The notes under the pieces are model-generated. The model made no database searches. It was given only the letters and a program-made list of their open reading frames with translations, and had not been told where the DNA came from. Positions 54,740-64,000 of a stretch of 64,000 nucleotides of DNA are shown here, piece by piece (within the stretch, counting starts at the first letter, position 1; every line of letters starts with the position of its first letter). Made by a program: the position numbers and the translations under genes. The stretch comes from Streptomyces albus subsp. albus (GTDB lineage: Bacteria > Actinomycetota > Actinomycetes > Streptomycetales > Streptomycetaceae), in the NCBI RefSeq assembly GCF_000725885.1, contig NZ_JODR01000008.1:310001-374000 (forward strand), given 5' to 3'.

Positions 54740-57700
54740 CTACTGCTGCCAGCCGCTGCCCGGCTGGGGCTGTCCCGGATGGCCCGGGTACTGCCCCGGC
54801 CCCGGGTACCCATAGCCGGGCTGACCGGGTTGTCCGGGCTGACCGGGTCCCGGGTACCCGTAGCCGCCGCCCGGCCCGTACGGCGGCTGGGGCTGCGGCT
54901 GCCCGCCCGGCTGTGCCTGTCCGGGTACGGGCTGTCCCGGGGCGCCGCCCTGGCCCGGCATCGGCGGGGCGAGCTGTGGCGGGGGATTGCCGCCCTCGGC
55001 CGTCCACAGCCCCTGCTCGCGCTGGGCCCGGACGAAGTCCTCGGCGACCATCGCCGACAGGTTGAAGTATGCCTCCCGTGTGCGGGGCCGCATCATCGTG
55101 AGGTCCAGTTCGGCACCGGCGGCCAGATGCTCGTCGAAGGGGACGGTCACCACGCCCCGGCAGCGCGTCTGGAAGTGCGCCACGATGTCCTCGACACGGA
55201 TCATCTTCCCGACCTCGCGGACACCGGAGATCACGGTGATGCTCCGCTGCACCAGCTCCGAGTAACCGTGCGCCGCCAGCCAGTCCAGTGTGGTGCTCGC
55301 GCTGCTGGCACCGTCCACGGACGGGGTCGAAATGATGATCAACTGGTCGGCCAGATCGAGCACTCCGCGCATCGCCGAGTAGAGCAGGCCCGTGCCCGAG
55401 TCGGTCAGGATGATCGGGTACTGCTTGCCCAGGACGTCGATGACACGGCGGTAGTCGTCGTCGTTGAACGTCGTGGAGATCGCCGGGTCCACGTCGTTGG
55501 CCAGGATCTCCAGCCCGGACGGCGCCTGGGAGGTGAACCGGCGGATGTCCATGTAGCTGTTGATGTACGGGATGGCCGTCACCAGGTCGCGGATCGTCGC
55601 CCCCGTCTCGCGGCGGACCCGGCGGCCCAGCGTGCCCGCGTCCGGGTTCGCGTCGATCGCGATCACCTTGTCCTGCCGCTCGGTCGCCAGTGTGGCACCC
55701 AGGGCCGTGGTGGTCGTCGTCTTGCCGACGCCCCCCTTGAGGCTGATGACGGCGATCCGGTAGCACGACAGCACCGGTGTGCGGATCACGTCGAGCTTCC
55801 GCTGCCGTTCGGCCTCCTCCTTCTTGGCGCCGAACCGGAAGCGCGACTTGTTGCCCGACTGCGGACGCGGCTTCTTCTTGCTGTTGATCAGCCGGTCCGA
55901 GGACAGCTCGACAGCCGCCGTGTAGCCCAGCGGCGAACCCGACTGGTCCACCCGGCGCGGATCGACGGCACCCGGGTGCGGCTGCAGCGGCCCGCGCACC
56001 TCCGGCTGCGCCTGCGCCGCCTGCTGCGCCGGGGGCTGCCCCTGCGCGTACGGGCCTTGCGGAGCAGGGGCCTGCTGTGCGGCCCCTGGGCCCTGTGGGT
56101 GCTGACCCTGACCCTGCGGAGCCTGCGGGTGCTGCCCCTGCGGCGGCTGCTGGTACGGGCCCTGGGCCGCACCGAACTGCGGCTGCTGGTAGGGCGAGGG
56201 AGCGCCCGGGACCTGGCCTGGGGGCTCCTGCTGCCCGCCGTGGGGCTCCTGCTGCTTGCCGTGGGGCGGCAACGGCTGCTGCGCCGCCGGGCGGGCCGCC
56301 TGCGCAGGGTCGGCCTGCCCCTGGCCCTGCCCGGGGAACGGCTGCTCCTGCTGCGGCAGTTGCGGGGCCTGCGACGGTGACGGGCCGTCACCAGCGGCCT
56401 GCTGCTGCGGCATCTGCGGGTAGCCGTAGCGGCTCGGGTCCGCCTGCTGCTGCCCCGCGGCCTGTTGCCCCGCTGTCGGCTGTGCCTGGCCGTGCTGCTG
56501 CGGCGCCTGCTGCTCGGGCGTCTGCTGCTGTGGCGTCTGCTGAGCCTGGCGGGGCAGCTGCGGGGGCCGCGCCGGGTAGGGCTCGTGCGGGGCTTGCTGC
56601 GGCTGCTCCGGCAGCTCCGGCCGCTGCGGCGAGTACGGTGCGCCCGACAGCGCCTCGGCGACCTCCTGCGCACCGGGACGGTCAGCGTCCTGCCGGGGCT
56701 CCTGGAACGGTACGGCACCTGGGCCGTCGCCGTCGCGGTCCGGACCGTCCGCCCGTGGCGGCTCCGCACCGGGCCACGGTGCACCCGGGGGCGGCGTCGC
56801 CGCAGGCTGGAAGTCCGGCGGCAGCGGAGGAAGTCCCTGCGCGGCGCCGCCACTTCCGTCGGCGGAACCTTCGGCGGGGGAGTGCGGACGGGGAGGCATC
56901 GGGGCGCGCGGCTCGGCGTCCTGCGCGTCGGCGGGAGAGAACGGTGAGGGCGCAGCCTCGTACCGGCGTGCTTCGGACGGCGCCGCCAGATCGAAGTCGG
57001 ACGGGCCGGACGCATCCTCCCGCGGAGCGGTCCGCGGTGTGCCACCTTCCGCCGGGCCGGTGGTGTCCTGGTGGTCCTGCCGGGCCGGGCGGGTGTCCAG
57101 GAAGCGGGTCGCGGTGTCGGCGGGCCGGGCACTTTCCGGGACGCCGGTCTCCGGCGTGTCCCGCGTGTCCGCGGCGCCGGTGCCGCCCTGTGCCGCGGCC
57201 GGTTCCTCGTCCTCGTCCTCCTGCCGGGCACGTTCCGCCGCGTCGTGCGCGCGTTCCTCCTGCGCGGCGTACGCGGCGATCTCCTGGCGCAGCGCGGCTG
57301 CGGAGAACCGCATCGTGGCGCTGTCCCGTGCGGGAGTCCCGGCCGGTTCCTCCGCACGGTCCTCGGAGACGGTGGAGGAGGAGGCGGAGCCCGTGGAGGC
57401 GCGCCAGCTCGGTGACGGCTCCGCCTCGCCGTCCCGGCTGTCGCCGTCCGCTTCACCGCCGTCGTGCGCCGAGTCGTCACCGGCTGCCCGGCCGGTGTCC
57501 TTCGTGCTCCATGAGCCGGACGTCCCCGCGGCGGAAGCCTGCGCGAAACGCTCGTCCGCGCGGTCGTCGTCCATGGCGTCGCGCCGCGCCGTAGGCGCAG
57601 CGGCCGGCGGCGCGTGCGAGTCGGCGCCGGAGGAGCCGGGACCCGGCCCGGTGGCGTCCGTCCCCGGCTCGTCCGGCGTACGCGCACCGGTGACCGGTTC

Positions 57701-58243
57701 GCGGTACGAGGCACTGTCGCTCTCCGCGGCGGCTGCACCCTCCGATTCCGCGAACTCGTCGGCGCGCTGGTCGCTGAGCGGCGCCAGGGAGGGGAATGCG
57801 GGCAGCGCGGAACCGGAACCGTCGTCCCCGGCGGCCTCCTCGGCACCGGCGGCGGTCACCTCGGCGGACCCCGAAGGCTCCGCGGAACGGTAGGGAACGT
57901 CAGGACCGTGGTCCGGCATCGGGGGAACAGCGGGTGCGGGCGGAGGCGGCGTCGGAGCAGCCGACGCCCCCGGATTCGCCCACCAGTCACCTTCGCCGGC
58001 ACGCGGCGCGGCCTGTGGCGCGCCCGACGCCGGGGCCGCGTGCTGCTCCTCGTCGTCGCCCGCGGACGGCTCCTGCTGCTCCAGTCGGCCGGCCGCGTTC
58101 TGCGTGTACCAGGCGGGCGGTGTGTAGTCGATGGTGAACTGGCCCGTCGACTCCATTTCGCTCTCGGCATCCGCTTCCGCGTCGAGCTGGTCGGAACCGG
58201 GCATGGTCCCGCGGACGCGGATCTCGTCCCGGTCGCTGCTCAC
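54740..58243 (-). CDS. EspI-like ParA/MinD-family ATPase of the ESX locus
   Basis: A 1167-residue protein. The first ~830 residues are disordered: an acidic Ser/Ala/Glu-rich half, then a Pro/Gln-rich half. A ParA/MinD ATPase domain follows, with a deviant Walker [13 protein letters not shown] (Lys836, Lys841) and [15 protein letters not shown] Pro/Gly/Gln/Tyr-rich tail ends it. This layout matches mycobacterial EspI, a cytosolic ATPase tied to ESX-1 activity and ATP level. GTG at 58243 has AGGAGG 4 bases upstream; an in-frame ATG at 58264 is an alternative. It is the outermost gene of the type VII secretion cluster and separated from the next same-strand gene by 114 bases. Confidence 0.88.
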   Translation of the reverse strand: MSSDRDEIRVRGTMPGSDQLDAEADAESEMESTGQFTIDYTPPAWYTQNAAGRLEQQEPSAGDDEEQHAAPASGAPQAAPRAGEGDWWANPGASAAPTPPPPAPAVPPMPDHGPDVPYRSAEPSGSAEVTAAGAEEAAGDDGSGSALPAFPSLAPLSDQRADEFAESEGAAAAESDSASYREPVTGARTPDEPGTDATGPGPGSSGADSHAPPAAAPTARRDAMDDDRADERFAQASAAGTSGSWSTKDTGRAAGDDSAHDGGEADGDSRDGEAEPSPSWRASTGSASSSTVSEDRAEEPAGTPARDSATMRFSAAALRQEIAAYAAQEERAHDAAERARQEDEDEEPAAAQGGTGAADTRDTPETGVPESARPADTATRFLDTRPARQDHQDTTGPAEGGTPRTAPREDASGPSDFDLAAPSEARRYEAAPSPFSPADAQDAEPRAPMPPRPHSPAEGSADGSGGAAQGLPPLPPDFQPAATPPPGAPWPGAEPPRADGPDRDGDGPGAVPFQEPRQDADRPGAQEVAEALSGAPYSPQRPELPEQPQQAPHEPYPARPPQLPRQAQQTPQQQTPEQQAPQQHGQAQPTAGQQAAGQQQADPSRYGYPQMPQQQAAGDGPSPSQAPQLPQQEQPFPGQGQGQADPAQAARPAAQQPLPPHGKQQEPHGGQQEPPGQVPGAPSPYQQPQFGAAQGPYQQPPQGQHPQAPQGQGQHPQGPGAAQQAPAPQGPYAQGQPPAQQAAQAQPEVRGPLQPHPGAVDPRRVDQSGSPLGYTAAVELSSDRLINSKKKPRPQSGNKSRFRFGAKKEEAERQRKLDVIRTPVLSCYRIAVISLKGGVGKTTTTTALGATLATERQDKVIAIDANPDAGTLGRRVRRETGATIRDLVTAIPYINSYMDIRRFTSQAPSGLEILANDVDPAISTTFNDDDYRRVIDVLGKQYPIILTDSGTGLLYSAMRGVLDLADQLIIISTPSVDGASSASTTLDWLAAHGYSELVQRSITVISGVREVGKMIRVEDIVAHFQTRCRGVVTVPFDEHLAAGAELDLTMMRPRTREAYFNLSAMVAEDFVRAQREQGLWTAEGGNPPPQLAPPMPGQGGAPGQPVPGQAQPGGQPQPQPPYGPGGGYGYPGPGQPGQPGQPGYGYPGPGQYPGHPGQPQPGSGWQQ

Positions 58244-58357
58244 ACTGCCTCCTGCTGTGGTCATTCACCCCGGTTTTGTCGCGCGCCCGCCACACGCGCG
58301 TCCATCTCAGCCTAATCATCACAAGCACCGCTGGGGCAGTGCGGTCCGGCGCGGGCT

Positions 58358-59062
58358 TCAGTCGAGACGCCGCGGCGTACCCAGCAGACCTGACTCGGCG
58401 TCGGTGGGCTGGGTGACCGCGTAGTGGCGCTCGCGCCGAGTGCACCACAGGGTGACCCCGTCGCCCAGGGTGGACAGCGCCTCGACCTCCTGGCGCGGCA
58501 GTTGCATGATGCGCCCGATCTGCTGGGCCTCGTCCGGAGAGACCCGTTGGACGCCCACCAGTGCGGCACCGCGCAGCAGCCGGGGCGCCACCGGGCTCAG
58601 ATAGGGCAACAGGGTAAGCACCGACTGCCACGGCATGGCGGCGACACGACCGCGCGGCGGGCGCATCCCGCAGTCCCGGACGACCAGCACCGGGCTGCTC
58701 ACCGTCGGCCCCAACGGAGGAACGCGCCCCACGTCGTAGAGCGAGATGCACTCCTGGCCGGCGCCCGCCGCCTGCACCAGATGCGTCCATGCCTGCGCGC
58801 GGCCGGTCTCCACGGCGACCCGAGCCCCCGTGCCGGCCAGCCGCAGCGCCAGCACCTGCGCCGTCCACAGACCGCCGATCAGCACCACGTCGTAGGCGGT
58901 GGGGTGGTGGAAGCCGACCACCTGCGGGCGGCCCTCAGCGTCGTTCCCGACGACCACGCCGTCGTCGCCGATCGGCAGGGACAGCGCGGGCAGATGGTCT
59001 GCCGGGAGAGCGTGTCCGGTGCGGCGCGGACCCAGCAGGCCCTGTCCGAAACGGCCGGCCAT
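58358..59062 (-). CDS. ESX-cluster protein of unknown function
   Basis: A 234-residue protein with a small alpha/beta core (FHHPTAYDVVLIGGLWTAQVLALRLAGTG, ISLYDVGRVPPLG) and a C-terminal ERHYAVTQPTDAESG. No signal peptide or membrane helix is evident. I do not recognise a named family. ATG at 59062 shares one base with the EccE stop (TGATG), so it is translated from the EccE mRNA and probably works with the ESX machine on the cytosolic side. Confidence 0.78.
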   Translation of the reverse strand: MAGRFGQGLLGPRRTGHALPADHLPALSLPIGDDGVVVGNDAEGRPQVVGFHHPTAYDVVLIGGLWTAQVLALRLAGTGARVAVETGRAQAWTHLVQAAGAGQECISLYDVGRVPPLGPTVSSPVLVVRDCGMRPPRGRVAAMPWQSVLTLLPYLSPVAPRLLRGAALVGVQRVSPDEAQQIGRIMQLPRQEVEALSTLGDGVTLWCTRRERHYAVTQPTDAESGLLGTPRRLD

Positions 59063-60459
59063 CAGCGCACCCCTCCCAGCGGCAGCGTCGCGAGCGCGCC
59101 CGGCAGCTGTTCACGGTCGAGCCGCACCAGCCCCAGCCGGGCCGAGCGGGCCGCGTGCTCCAGATGGCGGCGGGCTGCCACCAGTTCGGTGTCCGAACGC
59201 CCCGTCAGCCGCACATGCCCGCTGAGGGTGACGGCCTGGCGGCGGGCCGAACGGCCCAGCGTCAGACTGAACGTCGTCGTCAGGGTCGGCGTGGCCGTCA
59301 GCAGCGCCACCAGCCGGGGCAGCGGAGTGGCGGCTCGCCCCAGCTCGGGCCAGCGGCCCACCGCGTAGGTGGTGTGCCAGCGGTCGTCGCACCGCCACAC
59401 GCGGGTGGACTCGGCGGTGCGCCGGGTGGGTGCGGCGTCCGGACGGCTGGCCCGGGCCGTGGCCACCGGGCTCACACAGGCGGACGTCGAGACCGCCGAT
59501 ATCAGCTCCTGCTCGTTCAGCACCGTCGCCACGAAGCCGGCGCCCGTCACCCGGCTGGCCAGATGGTCGGCTGCGCGCACCAGACAGCGCTGGGCGCCCT
59601 CCAGACCGCCGCCGCGCGCCTTGACCGCCTCCGGGCTCAGCTCCGGATCGAATTTCAGCGCCACCCACGTCAGCCGCAGCGCCGGCGATCCGGTCTGCTC
59701 CTGCAGCGGGCCGTAGCTGCGGCGGGCCACCGACTGCTCGGGCAGATGGGGTGCCGGCGCGGGCTGTACGTGCTGCACCACCTGGACCGACTCCAGGGCG
59801 ATGCCGTCCACGTCGAGCGCGTCCTGCATCAGGGTCAGCGGCAGGGCGCGGGCTCCGAACGCGGGGCGCAGCGCGCTGGGCGCGGCCTCGATCCGCACGA
59901 GAGCCGTCAGGAACGTGCCGTCCCCCAGCATCCCGATCGTGCGGCGCTTCTTGTCCACGTAGGCGTACGTGCGCAGCCCGGGGGCGCACTCGACCAGCGG
60001 GAGGAAGCCCGCGTCGATGCGCTCGCCGTTCTCGTCGAGCACCATGGCGGGTGTCAGCGGCTGGGCCGCCGCGCGCTTGCGGGCGCGCAGCGCCAGCACC
60101 ATCTGGGCCCAGTCGTGCACGGAGCGGTGGTGGCGCCGGATGACGGCCAGGGCCACCAGCACGGCGGCCACCACGGCGGCGGGCACCAGCAGCAGCCGGT
60201 CGACGGCGGCGGCCACCAGCAGCACGGCGGCTGCCAGCTCCAGCAGCACCAGTTGCTGCACCTGGAACGGCCCCACGCGGCTGGTCCGCGACTCGGTGCG
60301 CAGCGATGTGGAGACGGGGACCGGCGGTGCGGTCCGGGCGGCGCGGTTCCTGGACGCGTCCGCCCCCGGGTTCCGGGTCCGACCCGGCCCAGGGCGGCCC
60401 GCGGTGCCCGTCGCACCCGGCGCCCGCGTCGCAGATCCCATCCCGGAAGGCCCCCTCAT
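59062..60459 (-). CDS. eccE: type VII secretion protein EccE
   Basis: A 465-residue membrane protein. A disordered N-terminus of about 60 residues is followed by two adjacent hydrophobic helices (LVLLELAAAVLLVAAAV and LLLVPAAVVAAVLVALAV), then a cytosolic domain with VHDWAQMVLALRARKR and FLPLVECAPGLRTYAYVD. This matches EccE, a core part of the ESX membrane complex. ATG at 60459 is used; ATG at 60441 is a close alternative with AGGGGG upstream. It is divergent from eccB. Confidence 0.9.
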   Translation of the reverse strand: MRGPSGMGSATRAPGATGTAGRPGPGRTRNPGADASRNRAARTAPPVPVSTSLRTESRTSRVGPFQVQQLVLLELAAAVLLVAAAVDRLLLVPAAVVAAVLVALAVIRRHHRSVHDWAQMVLALRARKRAAAQPLTPAMVLDENGERIDAGFLPLVECAPGLRTYAYVDKKRRTIGMLGDGTFLTALVRIEAAPSALRPAFGARALPLTLMQDALDVDGIALESVQVVQHVQPAPAPHLPEQSVARRSYGPLQEQTGSPALRLTWVALKFDPELSPEAVKARGGGLEGAQRCLVRAADHLASRVTGAGFVATVLNEQELISAVSTSACVSPVATARASRPDAAPTRRTAESTRVWRCDDRWHTTYAVGRWPELGRAATPLPRLVALLTATPTLTTTFSLTLGRSARRQAVTLSGHVRLTGRSDTELVAARRHLEHAARSARLGLVRLDREQLPGALATLPLGGVR

Positions 60460-60681
60460 GTCCGAATTCGCCCTACTTGTCAAGGGTGTTGGGCGGGCGA
60501 TCACGATACCGGAGCGGCGCAAGGCGATCCCCAACCGGCATAGTAGGGGCCCGGTCCGACAATCAGTGGCGTCCGCGGGCGTCCGCGGACCGGCCGGCGG
60601 GACCGTTCCGGCCTCGGCCCGGGCCCTCGGGGCCCGGCGCGGACGGGGGACAGCAGGACTTCCAGGGAGCGTCTTTCACTC

Positions 60682-62211
60682 ATGGCATCGCGGCGCGACG
60701 AGCTCAACGCCTACACATACGCGAAGAAGCGGCTGGTGGCGGCGTTCCTCCAGCCGTCACCGACAGGCACCGAGGAGGGCGCTCCCCGCCCCCTGCGCGG
60801 CATTCTTCCGGGCATCGTCGTCGGCGCCCTGATCCTCGCGGGCTTCGGCGCCTGGGGCATGTTCAAGCCGAAAGCGCCCGAGGGCTGGGACAAGCCCAAG
60901 GAGAAGGTGATCATCGGCTCCGAGTCGACGACCCGCTACGTCGTCCTGGAGACCGACGGCAAGGCGCAGCTCCACCCGGTCCTCAACCTCGCCTCCGCCA
61001 AGCTGCTGCTCGACCCGGGCAAGGGCGAGGTGGTCAAAGTGGACGAGAAGATCCTCGACAACGGCGACATCCCGCACGGCGCCACCCTCGGCATCCCGTA
61101 CGCACCCGACCGGCTGCCCAAGCCGGACGAGGCGGGCAAGAAGAAACGCTGGGCTGTCTGCGAGCGCCCGGGCCAGGGCGGCCGTGCCGTCCAGAAGGCC
61201 GCTTTCGTACTGGCCGACCGCGACAAAGGCAAGGTCGAGGGCGAAGGGCGGCTGCGCGGCGGCGAGCTGCTCTACGTCCAGGGCCCCGACGACCGGCTCT
61301 ACGTCGTCGACAAATCAGGCACCAAATACCGCATCCCGCACGACGACACCCTGCTGCGCATCCTGACGGACAACCGGGAGCCCCAGCGCGTCTCCCGCCA
61401 GTGGCTCGCCACCCTGCACACCGGGCACAACATCTCCTTCCCGCAGGTGCCGGGCACCATCGGTGCGGACGCCGGTGTCTCCGGCCTCGACATGAACGCC
61501 AACCAGGTCGGCGCCGTCCTCCTCGCCCCCTCCGGCAACCACTGGCAGCACTACGTGGTGCTCCAGGGCAGGGTCATGCCGATCACCGACTTCATGGCGC
61601 AGCTCCTGCTGGCCTCCAAGCAACTGCTGCCCCTCAAACAGAACAGCGAGGCCATCAAGGTCAACGCGAGCGCCATCTCCCCGACGCAGGAAGAGTTCGG
61701 CGGCGGCCTGACGTGGCCGCGCGAGAAGAGCCACGCCGTCAACTCCGCCGATCCTCACTCGGGGAGCCGCAACGTCGCCTGCAACGTGCTGCGGAAGGTG
61801 AACGGCAAGAGCGGCGACACCACCCTCAGCACCTGGTCGGGCAAGGAGTTCCCCGCACAGCTCCCCGCAGGCACCTCCAGTGCCTACGTCACCCCCGGAA
61901 CCGGCCAGCTCTTCCGCCAGTTCAAGGGGAGCAGCACCGGCTCCGGCGGCGTCTTCCTGGTCACCGACACCGGCCTGCGGTACGCGATGCAGTCCAACAC
62001 GGACAGCGAACACGACGACTCGGGGATCGGCGAGAGCGGCAAAAAGAACTCCCAGCAGGAACAGCAGCTTCAGCAGGAGGGGCAGAACGCACAACGCCGG
62101 CTCGGCTACGAGAGGGTGAAACCCGCGCCCGTTCCCGCGGAGTGGGCCGCCTTCCTGCCCACCGGGCCCCGCCTGTCGACCGGTGACGCGCTCCAGCCGC
62201 AGGGTTCGTAA
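60682..62211 (+). CDS. eccB: type VII secretion protein EccB
   Basis: A 509-residue protein of the ESX core complex. A cytosolic N-terminal helix with MASRRDELNAYTYAKKRLVAAFLQ is the EccB signature. A single membrane helix (about residues 41-62, ILPGIVVGALILAGFGAWG) is followed by a large extracellular domain with two Cys (about 170 and 370) that may form a disulfide, and a C-terminal Gln-rich coil. ATG at 60682 is used. mycP follows by 11 bases. Confidence 0.93.
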   Translation: MASRRDELNAYTYAKKRLVAAFLQPSPTGTEEGAPRPLRGILPGIVVGALILAGFGAWGMFKPKAPEGWDKPKEKVIIGSESTTRYVVLETDGKAQLHPVLNLASAKLLLDPGKGEVVKVDEKILDNGDIPHGATLGIPYAPDRLPKPDEAGKKKRWAVCERPGQGGRAVQKAAFVLADRDKGKVEGEGRLRGGELLYVQGPDDRLYVVDKSGTKYRIPHDDTLLRILTDNREPQRVSRQWLATLHTGHNISFPQVPGTIGADAGVSGLDMNANQVGAVLLAPSGNHWQHYVVLQGRVMPITDFMAQLLLASKQLLPLKQNSEAIKVNASAISPTQEEFGGGLTWPREKSHAVNSADPHSGSRNVACNVLRKVNGKSGDTTLSTWSGKEFPAQLPAGTSSAYVTPGTGQLFRQFKGSSTGSGGVFLVTDTGLRYAMQSNTDSEHDDSGIGESGKKNSQQEQQLQQEGQNAQRRLGYERVKPAPVPAEWAAFLPTGPRLSTGDALQPQGS

Positions 62212-62222
62212 GGGGGACACGG

Positions 62223-63509
62223 ATGCGCACCATCAGCCGCACCGCCACCGGCGTGCGGCGGCTGGCCGCGATGGCCGCGGCCACCGCCGTCACCGCCTCC
62301 GCCCTCACCGTCACCGCGGCGCCGCCCGCGGTGGCCGACACCAGCACCCAGTGCAGCTTCCCCGCGAAGCCGTACAAGGGCCGCCCCTGGGCGCTGCAAC
62401 GCGTCCTGCTCAACGAACTGTGGCAGGACACCGACCAGGGAGCCGGGGTCCGCGTCGCCGTCATCGACACCGGCGTGGACGTCGGCAACCCGCAGCTCGC
62501 CGACGCGGTCGACGCCCGGGCGGGCAAGAACTTCCTGCCGAAGAAGCCGAAAAAGCCGAAGAACGACGAGGCGGGACGCGCAACTCCGCGCGGCAAACCC
62601 ACCACGGACGAGGTCGGGCACGGCACCAAGGTCGCCGGCATCATCGCCGCCCGCCCCGCCGACGACACCGGGTTCGTCGGACTGGCCCCCAAGGCGACGA
62701 TCATCCCGATCAAGCAGAACGACGCCAACGGCAGCGGCACCGCCGAGACACTCGCCGCTTCCATCGACTATGCCGTCGAGGCCAGGGCGGACGTCATCAA
62801 CATCTCCCAGGACACGGCGGAAGCACTGCGCCCCGACTCCGTGCTCGAACAAGCCGTGAACCGCGCCCTCAGCCAGGACGTGGTCGTCGTCGCGTCGGCG
62901 GGCAACGACGGACTGGGCGGCAACGTCAAGAAGACCTACCCCGCGTCGTACCCGGGCGTCCTGGCCGTCGCCTCCTCCGACCGCAACAACGAACGCGCCC
63001 CCTTCTCCCAGTCGGGCGACTTCGTGGACGTGGCCGCACCCGGTGTCGACATCATCTCCACCGTCCCCCAGGGCGGCCACTGCGCGGACAACGGCACCAG
63101 CTTCTCCGCGCCTTACGTGGCCGGCGTCGCGGCTCTGCTGCGCGCCAAGCACAACAGCGGCCCCGACCGGTGGACCCAGCAGAACATCGTCGCCCAGATC
63201 GAGCAGACCGCCGAGCGCTCCGTCCCCGGCCACGACCGCCTCGTCGGCTGGGGCGTGGTCGACCCGGTGGCCGCCCTCACCGAGGACGACAAACGCATCG
63301 ATCATCCGGTCGCCAAAGAAGGCGTCAGAACCGGCAAGAAACCGACCCCCGCGAAACTCCAACTCGGGGAGACCGAACAGGAACGGAACGAGAGACTGGG
63401 AACCTACGTCCTTCTCGGCGGAGGCATCCTCGTCGCGGTCGTCGCAGGCACGTCCCTCATCCACCGGGACTGGCGCCGACGGAGGCGGACCGGTGTCAGC
63501 GGCAACTGA
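62223..63509 (+). CDS. mycP: mycosin (type VII secretion-associated subtilisin)
   Basis: A 428-residue secreted, membrane-anchored serine protease. A signal peptide (about residues 1-39, ending PPAVADT) is followed by the subtilase triad Asp82 (AVIDTGVD), His133 (EVGHGTKVAG) and Ser293 (NGTSFSAP). A C-terminal membrane helix (YVLLGGGILVAVVAGTSLI) and basic tail end it. Mycosins stabilise and process the ESX machine. GGGGGAC lies upstream of the ATG. It is 11 bases after eccB and shares its promoter. Confidence 0.95.
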   Translation: MRTISRTATGVRRLAAMAAATAVTASALTVTAAPPAVADTSTQCSFPAKPYKGRPWALQRVLLNELWQDTDQGAGVRVAVIDTGVDVGNPQLADAVDARAGKNFLPKKPKKPKNDEAGRATPRGKPTTDEVGHGTKVAGIIAARPADDTGFVGLAPKATIIPIKQNDANGSGTAETLAASIDYAVEARADVINISQDTAEALRPDSVLEQAVNRALSQDVVVVASAGNDGLGGNVKKTYPASYPGVLAVASSDRNNERAPFSQSGDFVDVAAPGVDIISTVPQGGHCADNGTSFSAPYVAGVAALLRAKHNSGPDRWTQQNIVAQIEQTAERSVPGHDRLVGWGVVDPVAALTEDDKRIDHPVAKEGVRTGKKPTPAKLQLGETEQERNERLGTYVLLGGGILVAVVAGTSLIHRDWRRRRRTGVSGN

Positions 63510-63579
63510 TAGAACGGGAGGGCGTGTCACACCTGTGCAACAGGCGTGCGGCGACTGACTGACAACGCTGGATTTGCAG

Positions 63580-63609
63580 TTGGAACAGCCTTCACCCGCC
63601 TACTAGGGT
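63580..63609 (+). promoter_or_regulatory. candidate promoter for the last ESX gene
   Basis: TTGGAA (63580-63585) and TAGGGT (63604-63609) are separated by 18 bases, a plausible housekeeping -35/-10 pair, 74 bases before the next ATG. Confidence 0.5.
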
Positions 63610-63683
63610 GAAGCGAGTGCCGTCAACGGGGGCGTCGAGCGGCCCCGGGGGCGGTGGGGGGAATCACGGGTGGAAGGGGGACC

Positions 63684-64000
63684 ATGGGGCTGTTGGGGCC
63701 GGACGGCAAAGAGATCCCGCCGCACAAACTGCCCGGCGGCGCACCGACGCCGTCCAAGGCAGATCTCAAGCGCGGCGCGGAAGCACTGAAGATCCTCAAG
63801 AAGCGCATCGACGGCGCCATCACGAAGCTGGACAACTCGGCTGCGGCCAAGCACGCGATCTCCGCCCGGCGCGTGACCCGGAAATCGTTCAGCGGCGAGA
63901 ACACCCTCTTCTTCGAGGCCGACGACCTGTACGCCAAGTTCACCGAGGTGCACGACACCCTCACCCAGCTGTCCCAGACCCTCCGCGACCAGATCGACGC
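63684..64000 (+). CDS. ESX-associated protein, N-terminal part (runs off the window)
   Basis: The first 105 codons of a gene starting MGLLGPDGKEIPPHKLPGG. The visible part is mostly helical and charged (DLKRGAEALKILKKRIDGAI, then DDLYAKFTEVHDTLTQLSQTL), like the long helical proteins encoded just before esxBA in Streptomyces ESX loci. There is no signal peptide or membrane helix. GGAAGGGGG lies upstream of the ATG. The remainder is beyond base 64000, so a family call is not firm. Confidence 0.8.
   Translation, partial: MGLLGPDGKEIPPHKLPGGAPTPSKADLKRGAEALKILKKRIDGAITKLDNSAAAKHAISARRVTRKSFSGENTLFFEADDLYAKFTEVHDTLTQLSQTLRDQID

Overview
The window is high-GC DNA from a Streptomyces-type actinomycete. 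The evidence is the G/C-ending codon use, the many GTG and TTG starts, 4-base ATGA/GTGA gene overlaps, TAGnnT promoter elements placed directly against start codons, and above all the gene order. From memory, that order matches the conserved central chromosome of Streptomyces: polyamine genes, dxr-rseP-ispG, proS, rimP-nusA-infB, rbfA-truB-ribF, then a type VII secretion locus. I see no rRNA, tRNA, CRISPR array, integrase or insertion sequence. This is core chromosome rather than an island.

Bases 1-24000 look like polyamine/GABA use. An AsnC/Lrp regulator and a class III aminotransferase diverge from a gamma-aminobutyraldehyde dehydrogenase. A zinc-ribbon protein, a GDPD-family protein, a deaminase related to 6-aminodeoxyfutalosine deaminase and a small membrane protein follow. 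Next comes a tight operon: a second aldehyde dehydrogenase, a Tat-lipoprotein substrate-binding protein, an ABC ATPase, two permeases and a PuuB-like FAD oxidase. A PAP2 phosphatase, gabT, an orphan VirD4/TraG-like ATPase, a PucR regulator with a large Thr/Gly-rich insert, and a third aldehyde dehydrogenase complete the region. The inferred flow is uptake of polyamine, oxidation or transamination to an aldehyde, oxidation to GABA, and transamination by GabT.

Bases 24000-31400 hold a TetR regulator coupled to a phosphotriesterase-like hydrolase, a metallophosphoesterase, a 48-residue membrane protein, a two-component system and a long acyl-CoA dehydrogenase.

Bases 31400-54500 are housekeeping: isoprenoid synthesis (dxr, ispG) around a site-2 protease, two acetyltransferases, prolyl-tRNA synthetase, a degenerate APH-type kinase, a Tat-lipoprotein/DUF4439 pair, then rimP, nusA, ylxR, infB, DUF503, rbfA, truB and ribF. 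Between truB and ribF sits a 1241-residue protein that joins a trypsin-like domain with an intact-looking catalytic triad to a P-loop NTPase and a helical-repeat C-terminus. I rate it the most interesting gene here.

Bases 54700-64000 are the left part of a type VII (ESX) secretion cluster: an EspI-like ATPase with an ~830-residue disordered N-terminus, a small unknown protein, EccE, EccB, a mycosin protease and the start of a further ESX-associated gene. EccC and the Esx substrates are not in the window. Strong hairpins close most convergent gene pairs.
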